NCBI GenBank assembly: GCA_040954595.2
Contig: CM082597.2
Location: 6,572,001-6,636,000 of the forward strand
DNA length: 64,000 bases
Reading direction: 5' to 3'
Origin: Balanoglossus misakiensis
Taxonomy: Eukaryota; Hemichordata
The notes beneath the pieces are model-generated. The model had not been told where the DNA came from. It did no database searches and saw only the letters and a program-made list of their open reading frames with translations. Of the stretch, positions 1 to 14,000 are shown one piece after another (positions within the stretch are counted from its first letter, which is position 1; each line of letters begins with the position of its first letter). The translations under genes and the position numbers were made by a program.

Positions 1-303
1 GTAGAACAAGAAATTGCATTTGATACACATGAAGTCAAACTTGTGAATGAAATGCAAAATAGAAAAGCCACGCTGAATGGAAGCCTGTCATAACTATGTC
101 ATGTTTTTAAATTTTACACATTCTGGGCACAGATATCTGTCTCTATTCTTTGAATTCTGCAAATTCTACTAAACCAGAGTTTATTGTTTGCTAAATAAAG
201 CCAGATAAAAGTCAATAAGCCAAGAAATGTTTCCATAACAACAAAACTGCTAGGAGATATTGCACTATCACTCCCTTTAAATATTAAATGTTTGTGTTTG
301 TAG

Positions 304-408
304 AGATTATACCAGTTTGTGACCCACCGTGTCAAAATGGCGGAACTTGTCAACCTGCAGGATGTGAATGTCTGGAAGGATATTCTGGAGTGGATTGTAA
401 CATTATTG
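304..408 (+). CDS. Gene A exon 1: EGF-like repeat 1
   Basis: Phase 1-1 exon with six cysteines spaced C-x3-C-x5-C-x4-C-x-C-x8-C. CQNGGTC fits the O-fucose consensus C-x4-[ST]-C. It needs a G from an earlier exon, so coding sequence continues upstream of the window. It is nearly identical to exon 9. AG at 302-303, GT at 409-410. Confidence 0.88.
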
Positions 409-2009
409 GTAAGTTTTGATGACAACTTGAAGAGAACCTCATTATGAGAACTTGTGTCATTTACAGTTTTCACATGGTATTGTGTTTTATCATACATGGA
501 ACGCCTGTATTGCCACTGCTATTGTTTGAACCGTGAAGATATGAGCCCGTATTTTCACCTAGTGAAAATACAGAATATACTACGTCATCATCACACAAAC
601 CACAGTCCCATGGTGTTGTGGTGAGTTTTGGTGACAACTTGAAGAGAACCTCATTATGAGAACTTGCATCATTTACACAGTTTTCACATATTCTTGTATT
701 GTATCATACATGGAAAGCCTGTATTTGCCACTCTCTATTATTCTCGCAGTGAAGATATTAGCTGGTATTTTCACCAAGTGAAAATACGGAATAATATTTT
801 CACCGTTGTGTCATCACACAAACCACAGTCGCACTATGTTGTGGTGAACTGAGTTCTCGGTGCATTTTCGAAAATAGTACAGTTTTATAAGTATCCATGT
901 ATGTAGGTTATTACACTTCGCAACTCGTAAAAATACGGTCACATCACTCGAATACAACACGTTATCGACCAAACTTCGTAAGTATTGTATTGTATTGTAT
1001 TGTATTGTATTGTATTGTATTGTATTGTATTGTATTGTATTGCATTGCATTGCATTGCATTGCATTGCATTGCATTGCATTGCATTGCATTGCATTGTAT
1101 TGTATTGTATTGTATTGTATTGTATTGTATTGTATTGTATTGCAATAAAGCTCCACCCATGATTAGGCACCGGACAGACCTAGGGAAGGGAAAGAAGGGT
1201 CTCACCTATTATCTGTTGCCAAATATGACCAATTCCTTTCATGTTTGTCAAGATTTCCAATGACTACAAAACATGATTGTCTCTTGACAGAAATTCCAGA
1301 ATGTGATCCACCGTGTCAAAATGGCGGAATTTGTCATTCTGAGGGATGTGAATGTCTGGAAGGATATGTTGGATTTGACTGTTCCATCTATGGTAGGTAT
1401 TAGTCATGTGATTAAAGTCAGCACGCTATTCGAACATTCACCAAAAAACAAGTGAAGTTTAAAGGTATACGGTCACCTCCGATTTACATACGTCCATATA
1501 TGGCTTGAATGGCGTATTTGGGGTTCTAAAGAACATATGGTGGCTCTCTTTTTTTTTGCGTGTGCCACCCACTGAAAATCTGTGATTGACTAGATCTCAA
1601 TTTGCCATGGTAACTGTAGCTAAATTTTCATGGGTGACCGTATACCTTTAACAACCCATCAACTTCTGGATACATATAGAACATTGGGCTTTCAGAGGAT
1701 TGTGTGGTTCAAACCCTGTCATGACTGTTGCACTGTGTCCCAAAGCAAGGAACTGTTACTTCTTATTGCTCTCTTGGACTTTTTGTCTACTCCCAGGCAG
1801 TTGAATTAATTCATTCCAGTCCAGTTACAAAATCCCCAGTACACACACAGTAAATATAGGTATAGATGGTTGTGTGTCAGATTTAATTACATTAATAAGT
1901 CATTGTTTGTTTGTTTGTTTGTTTGTTTGCCTTTGTAGAAGGAATAGAAAAAATATCTTCAGGAAACATTTGATGTGACCTGAGTGGATATACCAATACC
2001 ATTAATTCA

Positions 2010-2041
<32 letters not shown>

Positions 2042-5000
2042 ATCTTCATAGTTGTGTGTGATCCACCTTGCATCAATGGTCTTTGTTTGAATGGACAATG
2101 TATTTGCCGTCTTGGGTTTATTGGAGCACAATGTGAAACGGGTAAGTTTTGCATAAAGACGAGTACAGCGCGATTCATTGTGTCTTTCAAGACAAGCCGA
2201 TGTGATTTATGTAAAAGTTTCTTCGCTATTAAAGGGGTGCAGTCGTTGCGTCGCGTGGGTGTCCCCCTTGATGAGAATATGTCCTCCCATACCAGCACCA
2301 ACCTCACTGCAGTCAGTGGCCACAAAAAAACAAACCCGGCGCGACGACCCATTCACTATTAAAGTCACTCCCAAACAATTTTATCCATCGCTATATTTGT
2401 TGTGGCTGGACTTGTGCTTCTGTTCGCTATGTGACTATACCAACAAATGGCTTGCATATTCTGACAAAATGAAAGCACATAGACTTAAGAGCAATTCTCT
2501 TGTGTTATATCATTGTCATAAACTACAGGCCTCTTTACGTCAACAGTTACTGTGTTGCCAGTATGTACGCAGTCTTCATCAAAAAAAAAAGTTTCATAAA
2601 GGCTGGGTTGGTCTAGTGATCTAGGCAATCCCTAAATACACTACACAATGATGGCCAATGTCATTTCTGCCCTATTTATAGTCCACTAATACCTTTAAGT
2701 GTCATTTTCAACTTTCATAGAGATTACTCCAATCTGTGACCCACCGTGTCAAAATGGAGGAACCTGTCTATCTGAAAGATGTGTTTGTCTGGAAGGATAT
2801 TCAGGTGTGGATTGTACCATTATCGGTAAGTATAGCACTATCTTTTATATCGATTTTTATATTAAAGGGACACAGTCTCTCTCTCGCAGCCCTTTTGCCA
2901 TTAATTATGTTTGAATACAAGACACCATTTATGTTATTCTAAATGGGGATATATAGTGAATAAACGTTCAATCACACACAACTTCCATCCCACTTGTATA
3001 CACAAGTCTTTAGAGTGAAAGAATTCGCCAAAATGAATAATCAGTCTTTACCATTTATTCATTTTAGCAAGATTTTTACTCTCATATCCTACAAATGGGA
3101 TGGAAGTTGTGTGTGGTCGAACATTGATTCGCTATATATCCACATACACATTAACATAAACATAAACAGTGTCTTGTATCAAACATAATTATTGGAAAAA
3201 GGGCAGAGAGAGAGAGGCTTTGTCCCTTTAAGATTATACCAAGTTAATAATTTCAAAGTTTTTTCTTAAATTTGTAGGCTAATTCAACCATGTCAGATAA
3301 ACAATGTCTTATAACAGCCAGATTTTAACCCTTTCACCACCATGGTTGTTATAGTGCATAGAGCTGGACAAAATGGCTGCCATAACAAGTACAACATTAT
3401 TACAAAACTTAGAAGGCCCTTGCAATATAGTAGGACTACCTGGGTTACTGAGTACACCCTATAACAATGGTTTAGTCCAATCTGATTGATTTCTGTGGTA
3501 AAGTTGGACATCTATAGAGAAAAATGGGTGAAATAGGTTAAGTTTTAAAATAATCTTCTATTGACAGAAATCCCAGTGTGTAATCCACCATGTCAGAATG
3601 GCGGAGTTTGTCTTCCTGATGGCTGTGTTTGTCCTGAGGGATATGATGGCATTGACTGTTCTCTCATAGGTAAGTTTGGGAGAAATGACCTCCTCAGAAG
3701 TGTTCTCTTTTGAATTTAACTTAAATATTTTTTTGCAAAATGCCGTACATTTTGATATATGCAGAAATCATACTGTAAAACACTTTATTTTCGCGAGCAA
3801 TAAATTTTTGCGAAATACGCGAGAGCCAAAATAGCATGAAAATTAAAAGTCGCGCAAATTTTTTTTGAAGATAACGATGCAGTGAATGAAATGAGTGAAC
3901 GCGAAAATTAATACTCGCGAAACAGTGGCCTCTCTTGATATAGCAAACATTTCTGTTCTACAGTACTGATTATAATGTAAATATGACACACAGTTGATAA
4001 CTTCATTCTTTGAAAATGTCCTGTTGCAGTTTATCAACCATGCATACCAGACTGTCTTAATGGAGATTGTATCAATGGTATTTGTGTCTGCGATGACGGC
4101 TACTCTGGGCTGGATTGTGGTCTACAAGGTAAATACAGACACTTTGAAAATATTCTGAATAGCTTGGTCAGCTATTTGTGAAATAATACCAAGAATTATT
4201 ATATAGAAGTGGTTCTAATTTTTCTTGTCATTTTTTGATCCTTTGACCAAAAGAAAATATTTAAAATAGATTTTAGAGACAAATACTAAGCTTAACAAAT
4301 TCTAACTTAACCAATGATAAGAAAATATGAACTATGCTGAAAAGGGTAATTGAAAGTAGAAGAGAAATTACATTAAACAAACAAACAAACAAACAGTTGA
4401 TCGATCAATCGATTAATCAAGCAACCAATCACAGTCAATCTTTACTTTCAGAGTGTGATCCACCATGTTCACCAGATGGTAGGTGACCTGCATTTGTATC
4501 TGCATTATTCACTGCTTTCAGTGTAGGCCTAGTCTGTGTCTATAGCTGACTGTTTGTGACTTGTATCTATGCAGTACAGTACAGCTAATAGAGTCTCTTG
4601 GAAGGCTGGCTGCATCTCATTCACTTGCAAAGCAATTATCAGCTAAAAAAACTGAGGGTTTGTGCATAGCTAACAGTGTCTGCTTGATGGTGCTTGTAAT
4701 AAGATCACTGCACCAAACTGCCTCTAGTCTTGCAGCTAACTTATGTTGATTGCCTATTTCGTTTGTGCATCAGAATTCATCTGCCATCTACCATGGCTAG
4801 ATGGTTGTTGCTTGTGTTTGTCTTTTCTGATGACAGCCAAGTGCAATTTTGTCTGTCTGTCTGTCTCTGTCTGTTATTGCAAAGCTGATGGTATCTGCCA
4901 GATATATGTATGCACGTGTATCGCTGGCTGCGGTTGTCCACGTTTGTACAGATTAATATTTGTCTGATTATGCTGTATATCTAATGTCAGCCAGCTGCAA

Positions 5001-8000
5001 TGCATGTCCAAATGCTCAGTCAATGTATTATTATCTATTCCAGATGGATGTATGCCTCCCTGTTTGAATGGTGGTTTCTGTGTTGCTGGCCAATGTCATT
5101 GTCCCCAGGAATATAGTGGAATACAGTGTGAAGAAGGTATATACTCTAAGCCTCTGTTGACATAGTCTAGTATCTGGCCGTATACTAAGCAAAACGGACA
5201 AAATACGGCTAGGTACTAGACTACTGTTGACATAAATAGACAAAATAAATTGTGGCTCAGATATTTTTAACACAAAGAATGTCTATTGTTGCCCAAAAAA
5301 ACTAACTCAAAATAATCACCACATTCTCAAGTGTGCAATTACCAGGTAAATGGCAAGTTCACTATTTGTTGAATGGATATGCCCTACAACAGTCCAGCCC
5401 AAGATGTAATTTGTATGCACAAATGTCACTGATATACTTAGTAAAACCTGTCTAAACTGAACTCTGTCTAACCAGGAAACCTGTCTTGTATACCGGGTAC
5501 AGAACACATTTCCTGGCTTTTTGACATAGAAATACATGTTAAAAGAACATCTATAAACTGGACACCTCAGCAAACTGAACAATTTCTTCAGTCCCTCTGG
5601 TGTTCGGTTAAGACAGGATTTTACTGTATATGCAGTCCTCAGCCTACAATTGCAGTTTTGGTGTGTAGAGTCCCAATGGGGTCTTGTTAAAATTTATGAA
5701 AATATTGGTAATTTCTTCCACTTCACTTTTGTTTAAAACCTCTTTTTTTTCAAACATTGAACATCCATTTGTTTTGAGTATTAGTTCGCAGGGTACCATG
5801 GGTATTGTTCGTTAATTATGAACATATCCAATTGGGAAGGAACCCATGTGGAGTGGGTTTGTAATCAGTATGAGACTAAATATAACTTCTAAATTAAATG
5901 GTATTTTAGATGTTACAATCCTCATCAAATGGGATCACAATATTTGCAGTTGTTATTTATAATTTAGACTTGAGGTTACGCATATGGTAAATTCCCCACC
6001 AATTAGTGTAGATTTTGAGGAACTACTAAAATCTCCACAGTTTTAACACTAGCTATGGACTGATCACAATCATCTAGCAGTTAAGGTGCTTGTGTACTTG
6101 ACGTTTCATTCAACAGATGTTGACTTGAACAGTGTGCTTCTAACCCCTTCTTTTACTTTGTCACATCTACACTTTCATTTATCAACAACCATAACATTAC
6201 TTTATGTGAAAACAGATCTGTTGTCATGTTAACATATCATCTGTGTGATGATTGATGTCCTGTGTGTGTTTGTAGGGATTATTCCAGTTTGTGACCCACC
6301 ATGTCAAAATGGAGGCACTTGTCAACCTGCAGGGTGTGTATGTCTGGAAGGATATTCTGGCGTGGATTGTACCAGTATTGGTAAATATAGCAATCTCTCC
6401 AAGGTTTCAGTTCTAGTTTGATGTATGTATACAAGTGAGAAAATATGAGATCAGTAGAAACATGTCAGGAAGCAAAGGAGCAGAGTTAACACCAAAATGA
6501 TTTTATTGTTTATTGTTGGGAAATTTGTCTTCCAGCTTCAACAAATATATTGAGGAAGGAGGAATTCAAGCATGTGCAGATACAATGTTGAACCACAACA
6601 TAGAACAATGGTTTTAAAGACTGACGATCATCTTATGCGCATGTGCCTTATTTGGTGCATGTGTACAAACATGGCATTCAACCCAGGTGTTCTGCAAATA
6701 TTGCGTTCAACACATACAAATAGTGGACTGCCTTCCCTTCCTCGCACATTCGCATAAAATGATCGTCGTCCTTTAAAATTAATTAAGAATTGAAGTGAAA
6801 ACTTTTATCCCATGGTTGTTTCTTGACAGAAATTCCAGAATGTGATCCACCATGTCAAAATGGCGGAATCTGTCATTCTGAGGGATGCGAGTGTCCGGAA
6901 GGATATGTTGGATTCGACTGTTCCATCTATGGTAAGTATTCAATAGTAATAATACCTATCTCTTTTGAAGATTTTTAAGAGCTGCCAATCTTAGCATATT
7001 TTTATCAAAAAATTGTGCAATATTCATATCCTTAGTAGACGGACGACACCATATTGTATATGTGAAATGCTAATATCCATGTGCACAAACCATAATAGTT
7101 GTTTAATATTGCAGTGGGTGACTGAATAAACGGGTGTGGCACCTAATTATTGTTTGCTAAGCAACTTGTTCATATCCATCATTGGACCATTTTATGATTG
7201 AAACGAAATCATAAAAAATAATGCAAAAATGGCAGTTATAGGTGCTCTAAGGATGTCAGCTATTTTATAAATTTTTCACACCAATTTTTCACGTATATAT
7301 TATTTACAAGTGCTAACTGCAGCAGGTATGGGTATGAGGTGCAGTAATATGATTAGGAAAGAAAACAATGAATTATGTTGAATATAATATGTTTTCAATT
7401 TCCAGTTCCTCAAATATGTATACCAGAATGTCAGAATGGTGGTCTTTGCATTGAAGGAAACTGTGTGTGTTTTGAGGGCTATATTGGTATTGATTGCAGT
7501 ATTCCTGGTAAGAACATGTATTATTACCGAGTTAAAGGGGACAAAGTCTTTCTCTCGCTGCCCTTTTTCCATTAATTATGTTTGATGCAAGACACCATTT
7601 ATGTTATTCTACATAATTATATAGTGAACCAATGTTCGACCACACAAAAATTCCATCCCGTTTGTAGGATATGAGAGTAAAAATCTCGCCAAAATGAATA
7701 AATGGTAAACACTGTTTAAAAATTTTGGCGAGTTTTTCACTCTCGTTTCTACAAGTGGGATTGAAGTTGTATGTGGTTGGAAGTTGCTTCACTATGTATC
7801 CACATGTAGAATGACATAAACGGTGTCTTGTATCAAACATAATTTATAGAAAAAGGGCAGCGAGAGAGAGACTTTGTCCCTTTAAGTAAATAGATCAACC
7901 AATACTGTGCTTACAGACAGACAATGTATATATGTGATAATGGGGCAAGACTCGACTAGCATTAAGCTATTTTTCTTGCTCCATATTGCCACTGGAAATA

Positions 8001-11000
8001 CAGTGTGTATTTGCCATTTTGGGGGCACAAAATGTATTCCTCTCTGAAATTGTGGCAATATCAGAACAAACGAACGAACGAACACATAGACAGAAGACGC
8101 AATAACATTACCTAGCTATCACATGAGTTAAAAAAGCCCTGACTTTTATCCCTAAGAGTTTGACATTTAAGGCTAAACACCAGGCAAGTTTTTAAAGAAA
8201 GTATTTATTTTTCATCCCAGAGTGTGATGTGCCCTGTGAGAATGGTGGATTTTGTCAGGAGGGTAGCTGTGTCTGTCTGGAGGGATTCAGTGGACCGGGC
8301 TGCAATCTTATTGGTATGTTATTTCATTTCTCTTGTTTGTAAGTAAGGTGTGGAGACTTTCATTGAATCAAAGGTAATACAGGCAATATTTTCTGTGGCC
8401 AGTTCTGGAAGTTGGTGAAAATTGTTAATTTGTATTGTTAAATGATATTCTCCGGTGGTTCAGTACATTACTGAAAACAACTGTTAGTATTTTGATGCAT
8501 TCTTGTTTGTGAGACGCTTGAGTTATAAAGGAAACAAATAAAACCTTGATTTTCAGAATGAAAATGGTAGAAATTGTCATGCATGATTATGAGAAAGTTA
8601 TTTTAAAATTATATTGTGTGCTGAATTTTTTATTACACTATGGATAAAATTTTGGTGAATGTGACTGATCATTTATATTTTTGCTGTAATGAGGTTCACA
8701 CATGACAGTGATGGAGACATTGTCGCTTTTGTTAGTTGTTGATATTATAGCCATAGATATGGTGGTACTGAAATTTTGATGTAGATGTATTTGCATTGTC
8801 TCCATGGCAATCTAGTGTGTGAACCAGAATGCAAGAATGGTGGTGTGTGTGTCAGTGGACAATGTCAGTGTTCAGCTGGTTTTAGAGGAAGAGATTGCTC
8901 TGTAGAAGGTAAGATTGAAAAAATGATGGAGATTAATATTTTATGAAATTATGGTTTTACAGCTAAGACAGACTGTAGATTCACTGGATCAGTCCATTTC
9001 ATATTGAAGGGGGGTGGAGGGATAAATCTAATAGTAAGCCCTGCGTGGTTTACATGTTAAATCTGACCGATAATGTGTCGACACATTAAAAACAACTTTG
9101 CAGTGAATTGTTGGGAAGCAACATTATTATCATACCAGAATTCACTAATTCAAATTCTAATGTAGCTTACATAGATATGATCAATGCTGTATGCTTTGTA
9201 ACCTGTGAGATTCATGTCTAAATCCCAGATGTTATTCTGCCATATTATATTGCAGTGTGCAATCCTCCATGTGTTGAAGGTATTTGTATCAATGGACAGT
9301 GCCAATGTCTGGATGGTTTTGGAGGCAATGATTGCAGTCAGATCAGTAGGTCAACATTTTCGAAATATTAAAAACTGAACCTCTGGAGAATAAAAAGCTA
9401 AAACAGCAATTCTTTCAAGCACAGCCCTTTGTCAGCAACCAAACAGCAGAAGAGACATCCTCTGTCGGTTCAAGTGTTGAATATTTTTGTTCATTTGTAT
9501 TTGTGCAGACTCTCCCCTAATCGAAAATCCAGAAGGGTTTTAGCATTTTTGTTCACATTTTCCCAATATTTTACGTCAAATATGGGTGCATGTGTATGTG
9601 TATTCATTTTCAACAACATCATGTACCAGTGTTAGTTGTTTGTGATCGTCTTGAAACCGGGGGGGGGGGGGGGGAATCATACTGGAGAAAGCAAGTTTTT
9701 TGACAAAGTGATTATTTTTTCGATTAAAATTGTTTGCTCTTTATCAGCTTTTGCAGCTCCTGGTTCTTTTCTGCATCAATGATTTCATCATAAATTTTCA
9801 TTATTTTAACACAAGTTGTCATGTTTTTTTCTTCTTATAGTATGTATACCATCATGTCAGAATGGCGGAATATGTTCAGATGGTGTATGTCAGTGTCTGG
9901 AAGGCTACATTGGTGTAGACTGTTCTGTTACAAGTAAGTTGGTCCAATGGCCTATATTATATGTCTCTATCTTCGTAGAAGTTTTGTTGCCATCATATCA
10001 AGAATATTAATTTCATTAACATCTTTCCACAAATAATTCAGGCATTATTGTCAAATTCTTTGAATCTAAACATTTCTCAGTGATATTGTTTCAGGGACAG
10101 GTTAATAACATTCACATTTATTCAGCCAATGTAATGTTCTGTGAAATTCATTCTTTTTTATTTCTTTTTTTTCAAATTTTTCTTTGCTTTCATTGTTGAT
10201 CATTTCATCTACCGTATGATGAATGTGAATACCAAATATGCCAGTCAAGCCAAATAATAGATGGGACTATAGTTGGCTGAAAAGATGGCTTTACTCTAAA
10301 AGAATTGCTACAAAAAGTTTCTCAATAGTTTGCTGTAGTATCAAATATCCTTCATAACATATTCAAATTCTGATGACCGGAAAGGTGTAATTTTTAAGGT
10401 GATAACCAAGATGGCCGCCATCTAGTCATGGGTAGTGTCCAAATATATTCATGTGTGTGTCTATGCATATTCCAGACTGCATCCCAGAATGTCAAAATGG
10501 CGGCATTTGTAGGAGTGGTGTGTGCCAATGTACTGATGACTGGTATGGCGTAGATTGTTCAACTCCACACAGTGAGTATTAATATAGAGTTTCATATACA
10601 ATGTGTAACATACAATTTTATACACAACATCGTCATTGTCTTGTACCTCTGCTGCTTGGGCGAACCTCATAGTATTGGTAATATATTGTAAAACACTTTA
10701 TTTTCGCGAATTGAAATTTTCGCGATTTCAAGAGAGGCCACTGTTTTGCGAGTATGAATTTTTGCGTTCCCTTATTTCATTTACTGTATCGTTATCGTCA
10801 AACGAAATTTACGCGACTGTTTATTTTCACGCTATTTTGGCTCTCGCGTATTTCGCGAAAATTAATTGCTCGCGAAAATAAAGTGTTTTACAGTATACAC
10901 AGCATTATCATTGTCTTGTACCTCTGCTGCTTGAGTGAACCTCATCGTATTGGTAATATACTTCACTTCGCGGAGGATAGTTGATTTAGCACAATTTACT

Positions 11001-14000
11001 CCATTTGTGCACTCGCATATAATGATGAGAACTGTGCTATATCTTGTGGGTATATGCTTCTTCAGTTATTGCTTAATTTGGTGAGTCATGCCTGGTCATT
11101 ATCTCTGAAATATTTTCATTTGATTTCAGTTCCTGTTGCACATTGCAATCCACCTTGTGAGAATGGTGGTACCTGCGAAGGTGGTGTCTGCCAGTGTACC
11201 AGGGCCTATGCAGGACCACAGTGTACCATCAAATGTGAGTTAATTATTCTTTCTATAAACCAATATATATTAATTGATGTCCTTTGAAAGCCACATTTTT
11301 TGCTGTCATTTTTAGCACATTTTATGTTAGACCAAGCTGACATGATTTGTGACATTTTGCTTTTGTACAGAGCAGTGACATTAAGTGTAGAGTGATTTTT
11401 GAATGAAAAAATAAATAAATATTTTAACATTTATATGTTGCGTTCTAGTACCCGATGAAAATTGTGATCCACCTTGTCAAAATGGCGGCCAGTGTGTAGA
11501 TGACACATGTGTTTGTCTAGAAGGTTTCAGTGGTAGATACTGCTCTATAGAAGGTGAGGTAGCATAGAAATTTGTGATGGGTAACTATGGAAACCATAGA
11601 GATGGTTTTGAGATGCAGTATGGTAGATATTCTGCAAGAACAATTATGTTTACCTGCAGAATGCCTACAAAGTAATCAATGTCATGTGGACTTGTATATA
11701 AAAATAATGTTCGCTATGAGATGACAGAGATCGGATTGCTGCTAAGTTGCAGATCTCTCCAGGATCTGTCTGTGTTCAAGAATGTTACTGTAAGGGTAGT
11801 TGCTAAAGTCATCTGTTCAAAAAGTTGTGGTACCATGATGGACCACAAAACTCCGGCTTCATTAGGCCTCATTCTTTTTTTTCTCTAAAAATGCACATTT
11901 GAAACTCAAACTGTTTATCAAATCACGTTCGCCAAATGATGCATTTCCACGTAAGTCTTCTATACCAGGGTATAATGCCCAGAATAGATACCAACACAGA
12001 GATATTTTACATGTGCACCAATATCTATGACAAAACCCATCTTACATGTTATAGTATTTCTTTAACTTACTTTACAGGCAAAGAGTGTATACCTCCATGC
12101 CAGAATGGTGGAGTGTGTTCAGATGGTACATGTGTGTGTATTGAAGGATATACTGGACAGGACTGCTCAGAATGTAAGAATCAATACAGCATTGTTAGAC
12201 GTTATGAGGCTGTGATCCAAATTTGAAAGCAAGCTGGTTTCTATACTTTTAGCCTTATATTTGAATAATGATTTCCACTTTTTCAGGAAAACAGCATTTG
12301 TTTTTTACTTTGACACATGCATTGAAAGGTGTATACTAGACATACTGTAGTTTGTATTGTAATATGCATGGAATCGTGTAGAGGGCTAAATTGTGAGATA
12401 GACACAAACAGACAGTGTCTAGACCGACAAAAATAGACATGCAGAGAGAGATAGTGACAGTGAGACCTGTGATTGCATAAATATGATATTAAATGATATC
12501 ATGCTACCATCCGCTATTCTGATTACACGAGAGCTCAACCAAGTGATGCTTAAGTACTCAATATAGCACTGCTAACTTTTTCTGATGCTGTTTTGTTAAG
12601 GAAATGATACTGATACGCTACAAAGTAATTTTGTCATATGATAAAATTAACTCTGCCACAGTTATGTATACACTCAATTTGGGTACAACTCGCTCAATGT
12701 GGTGGTTTGAACCCAAGTCTCGCATATACCCACCTTCAGCATGTATACCTGTCTGGGGCAGGGGTTATTGCTTAATTATCTTCGACCACAATCGAGTGAC
12801 TGTGTTTCAACCTTTTTTGTTTTGTAGTTGTGACTTGCATTTCTTCTTGTCAAAATGGTGGTATATGCTTCAATGGCATATGTGACTGTCCAGATGGCTT
12901 TGCTGGTATTGATTGTTCCATCCCAGGTAAAATTTAAAAATTTCTTAACATGTGAGAATTTCATAGTCACAATGAAGAGATGCATGAATTATTTAGGATG
13001 AATTTTATGCTAGACAACCTTTAATCATTAACACACATATTATGGAGCATTTGCAATTTAAAGAGAAGGGGTCGTCCTGCCGCGTGGGTGTCCCCCTTGA
13101 TGAGAATATGTCCTCCCATACCAGCGCAAACCCCCCACTGCAGTCGCCACGACCTACTAGGATCTTCAGTTGCTGTCATGCCCAGTCTACGCTACGATTG
13201 GCTGATTCGTTTATTCTAAGAATTATCTAATTTTAGGGATTTGTGGATGAACTGTAATGTTCATAAACAAACAAACGCGGCGCGACGACCCCTTTACTTT
13301 AAATTTTGCATGCACTTGTTCATTTACATGTAAATGCATCAACATCAGGACCGCACAAAGTTTTTCTTGATTTCAAATTTTCTATCAACTATGCATGGCG
13401 AGCATGATTTCCATTTTTTAGGAATAGCCTTGCAAAAATGTTTGCAATTTTTGAAAACTATTATGGTATTGCATTTAATAAGTGTATTGACATATGTTTC
13501 TTGTGCTCCTCCCATAGAGTATGTTTGAACTCTCACAGCTTCAGTATATGCATATTGCTGTTCAGAGTTAAAAAGCAAGTCAACAAACAATAATTCGTAA
13601 ATAATAATATCCATTCACTGTGTCAATACTAATTATTGTGCAACTGATTATCCCAGTAGGTGATAGATGTTATCCAGCATGTGTTAATGGGGGATTTTGT
13701 GTCAATACTAACTGTATATGTCTGAATGGATTTGCTGGTGAAGACTGTTCTATCAGTAAGTCTATATACATAACATATATTGTTTTGTCAAGTGATATAT
13801 CGGTAATGATTTTCTTGTAGATTAAGGAAACTACTTCAGTTGTTGGTTTCTGATTTAAGAACTTTGCAGGAGACATTCTTTAGCAGATTTATATTCACTG
13901 TACTTTGCCATCAGTTGTAGCATTTGCATATTAAGTGTAGCCACATTGTTGAACATATGGTACGTTATACACATATTGACTGGCCATTTGGGCAACAGTA

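Noticed and set aside
814-1263. Several open frames on both strands over the TGTAT/TGCAT array
   Set aside because: Repeat translations only; no exon signals.
12720-12790. CIPVWGRGYC as a possible extra EGF exon
   Set aside because: Only two cysteines, a stop follows at once and no donor; chance match.
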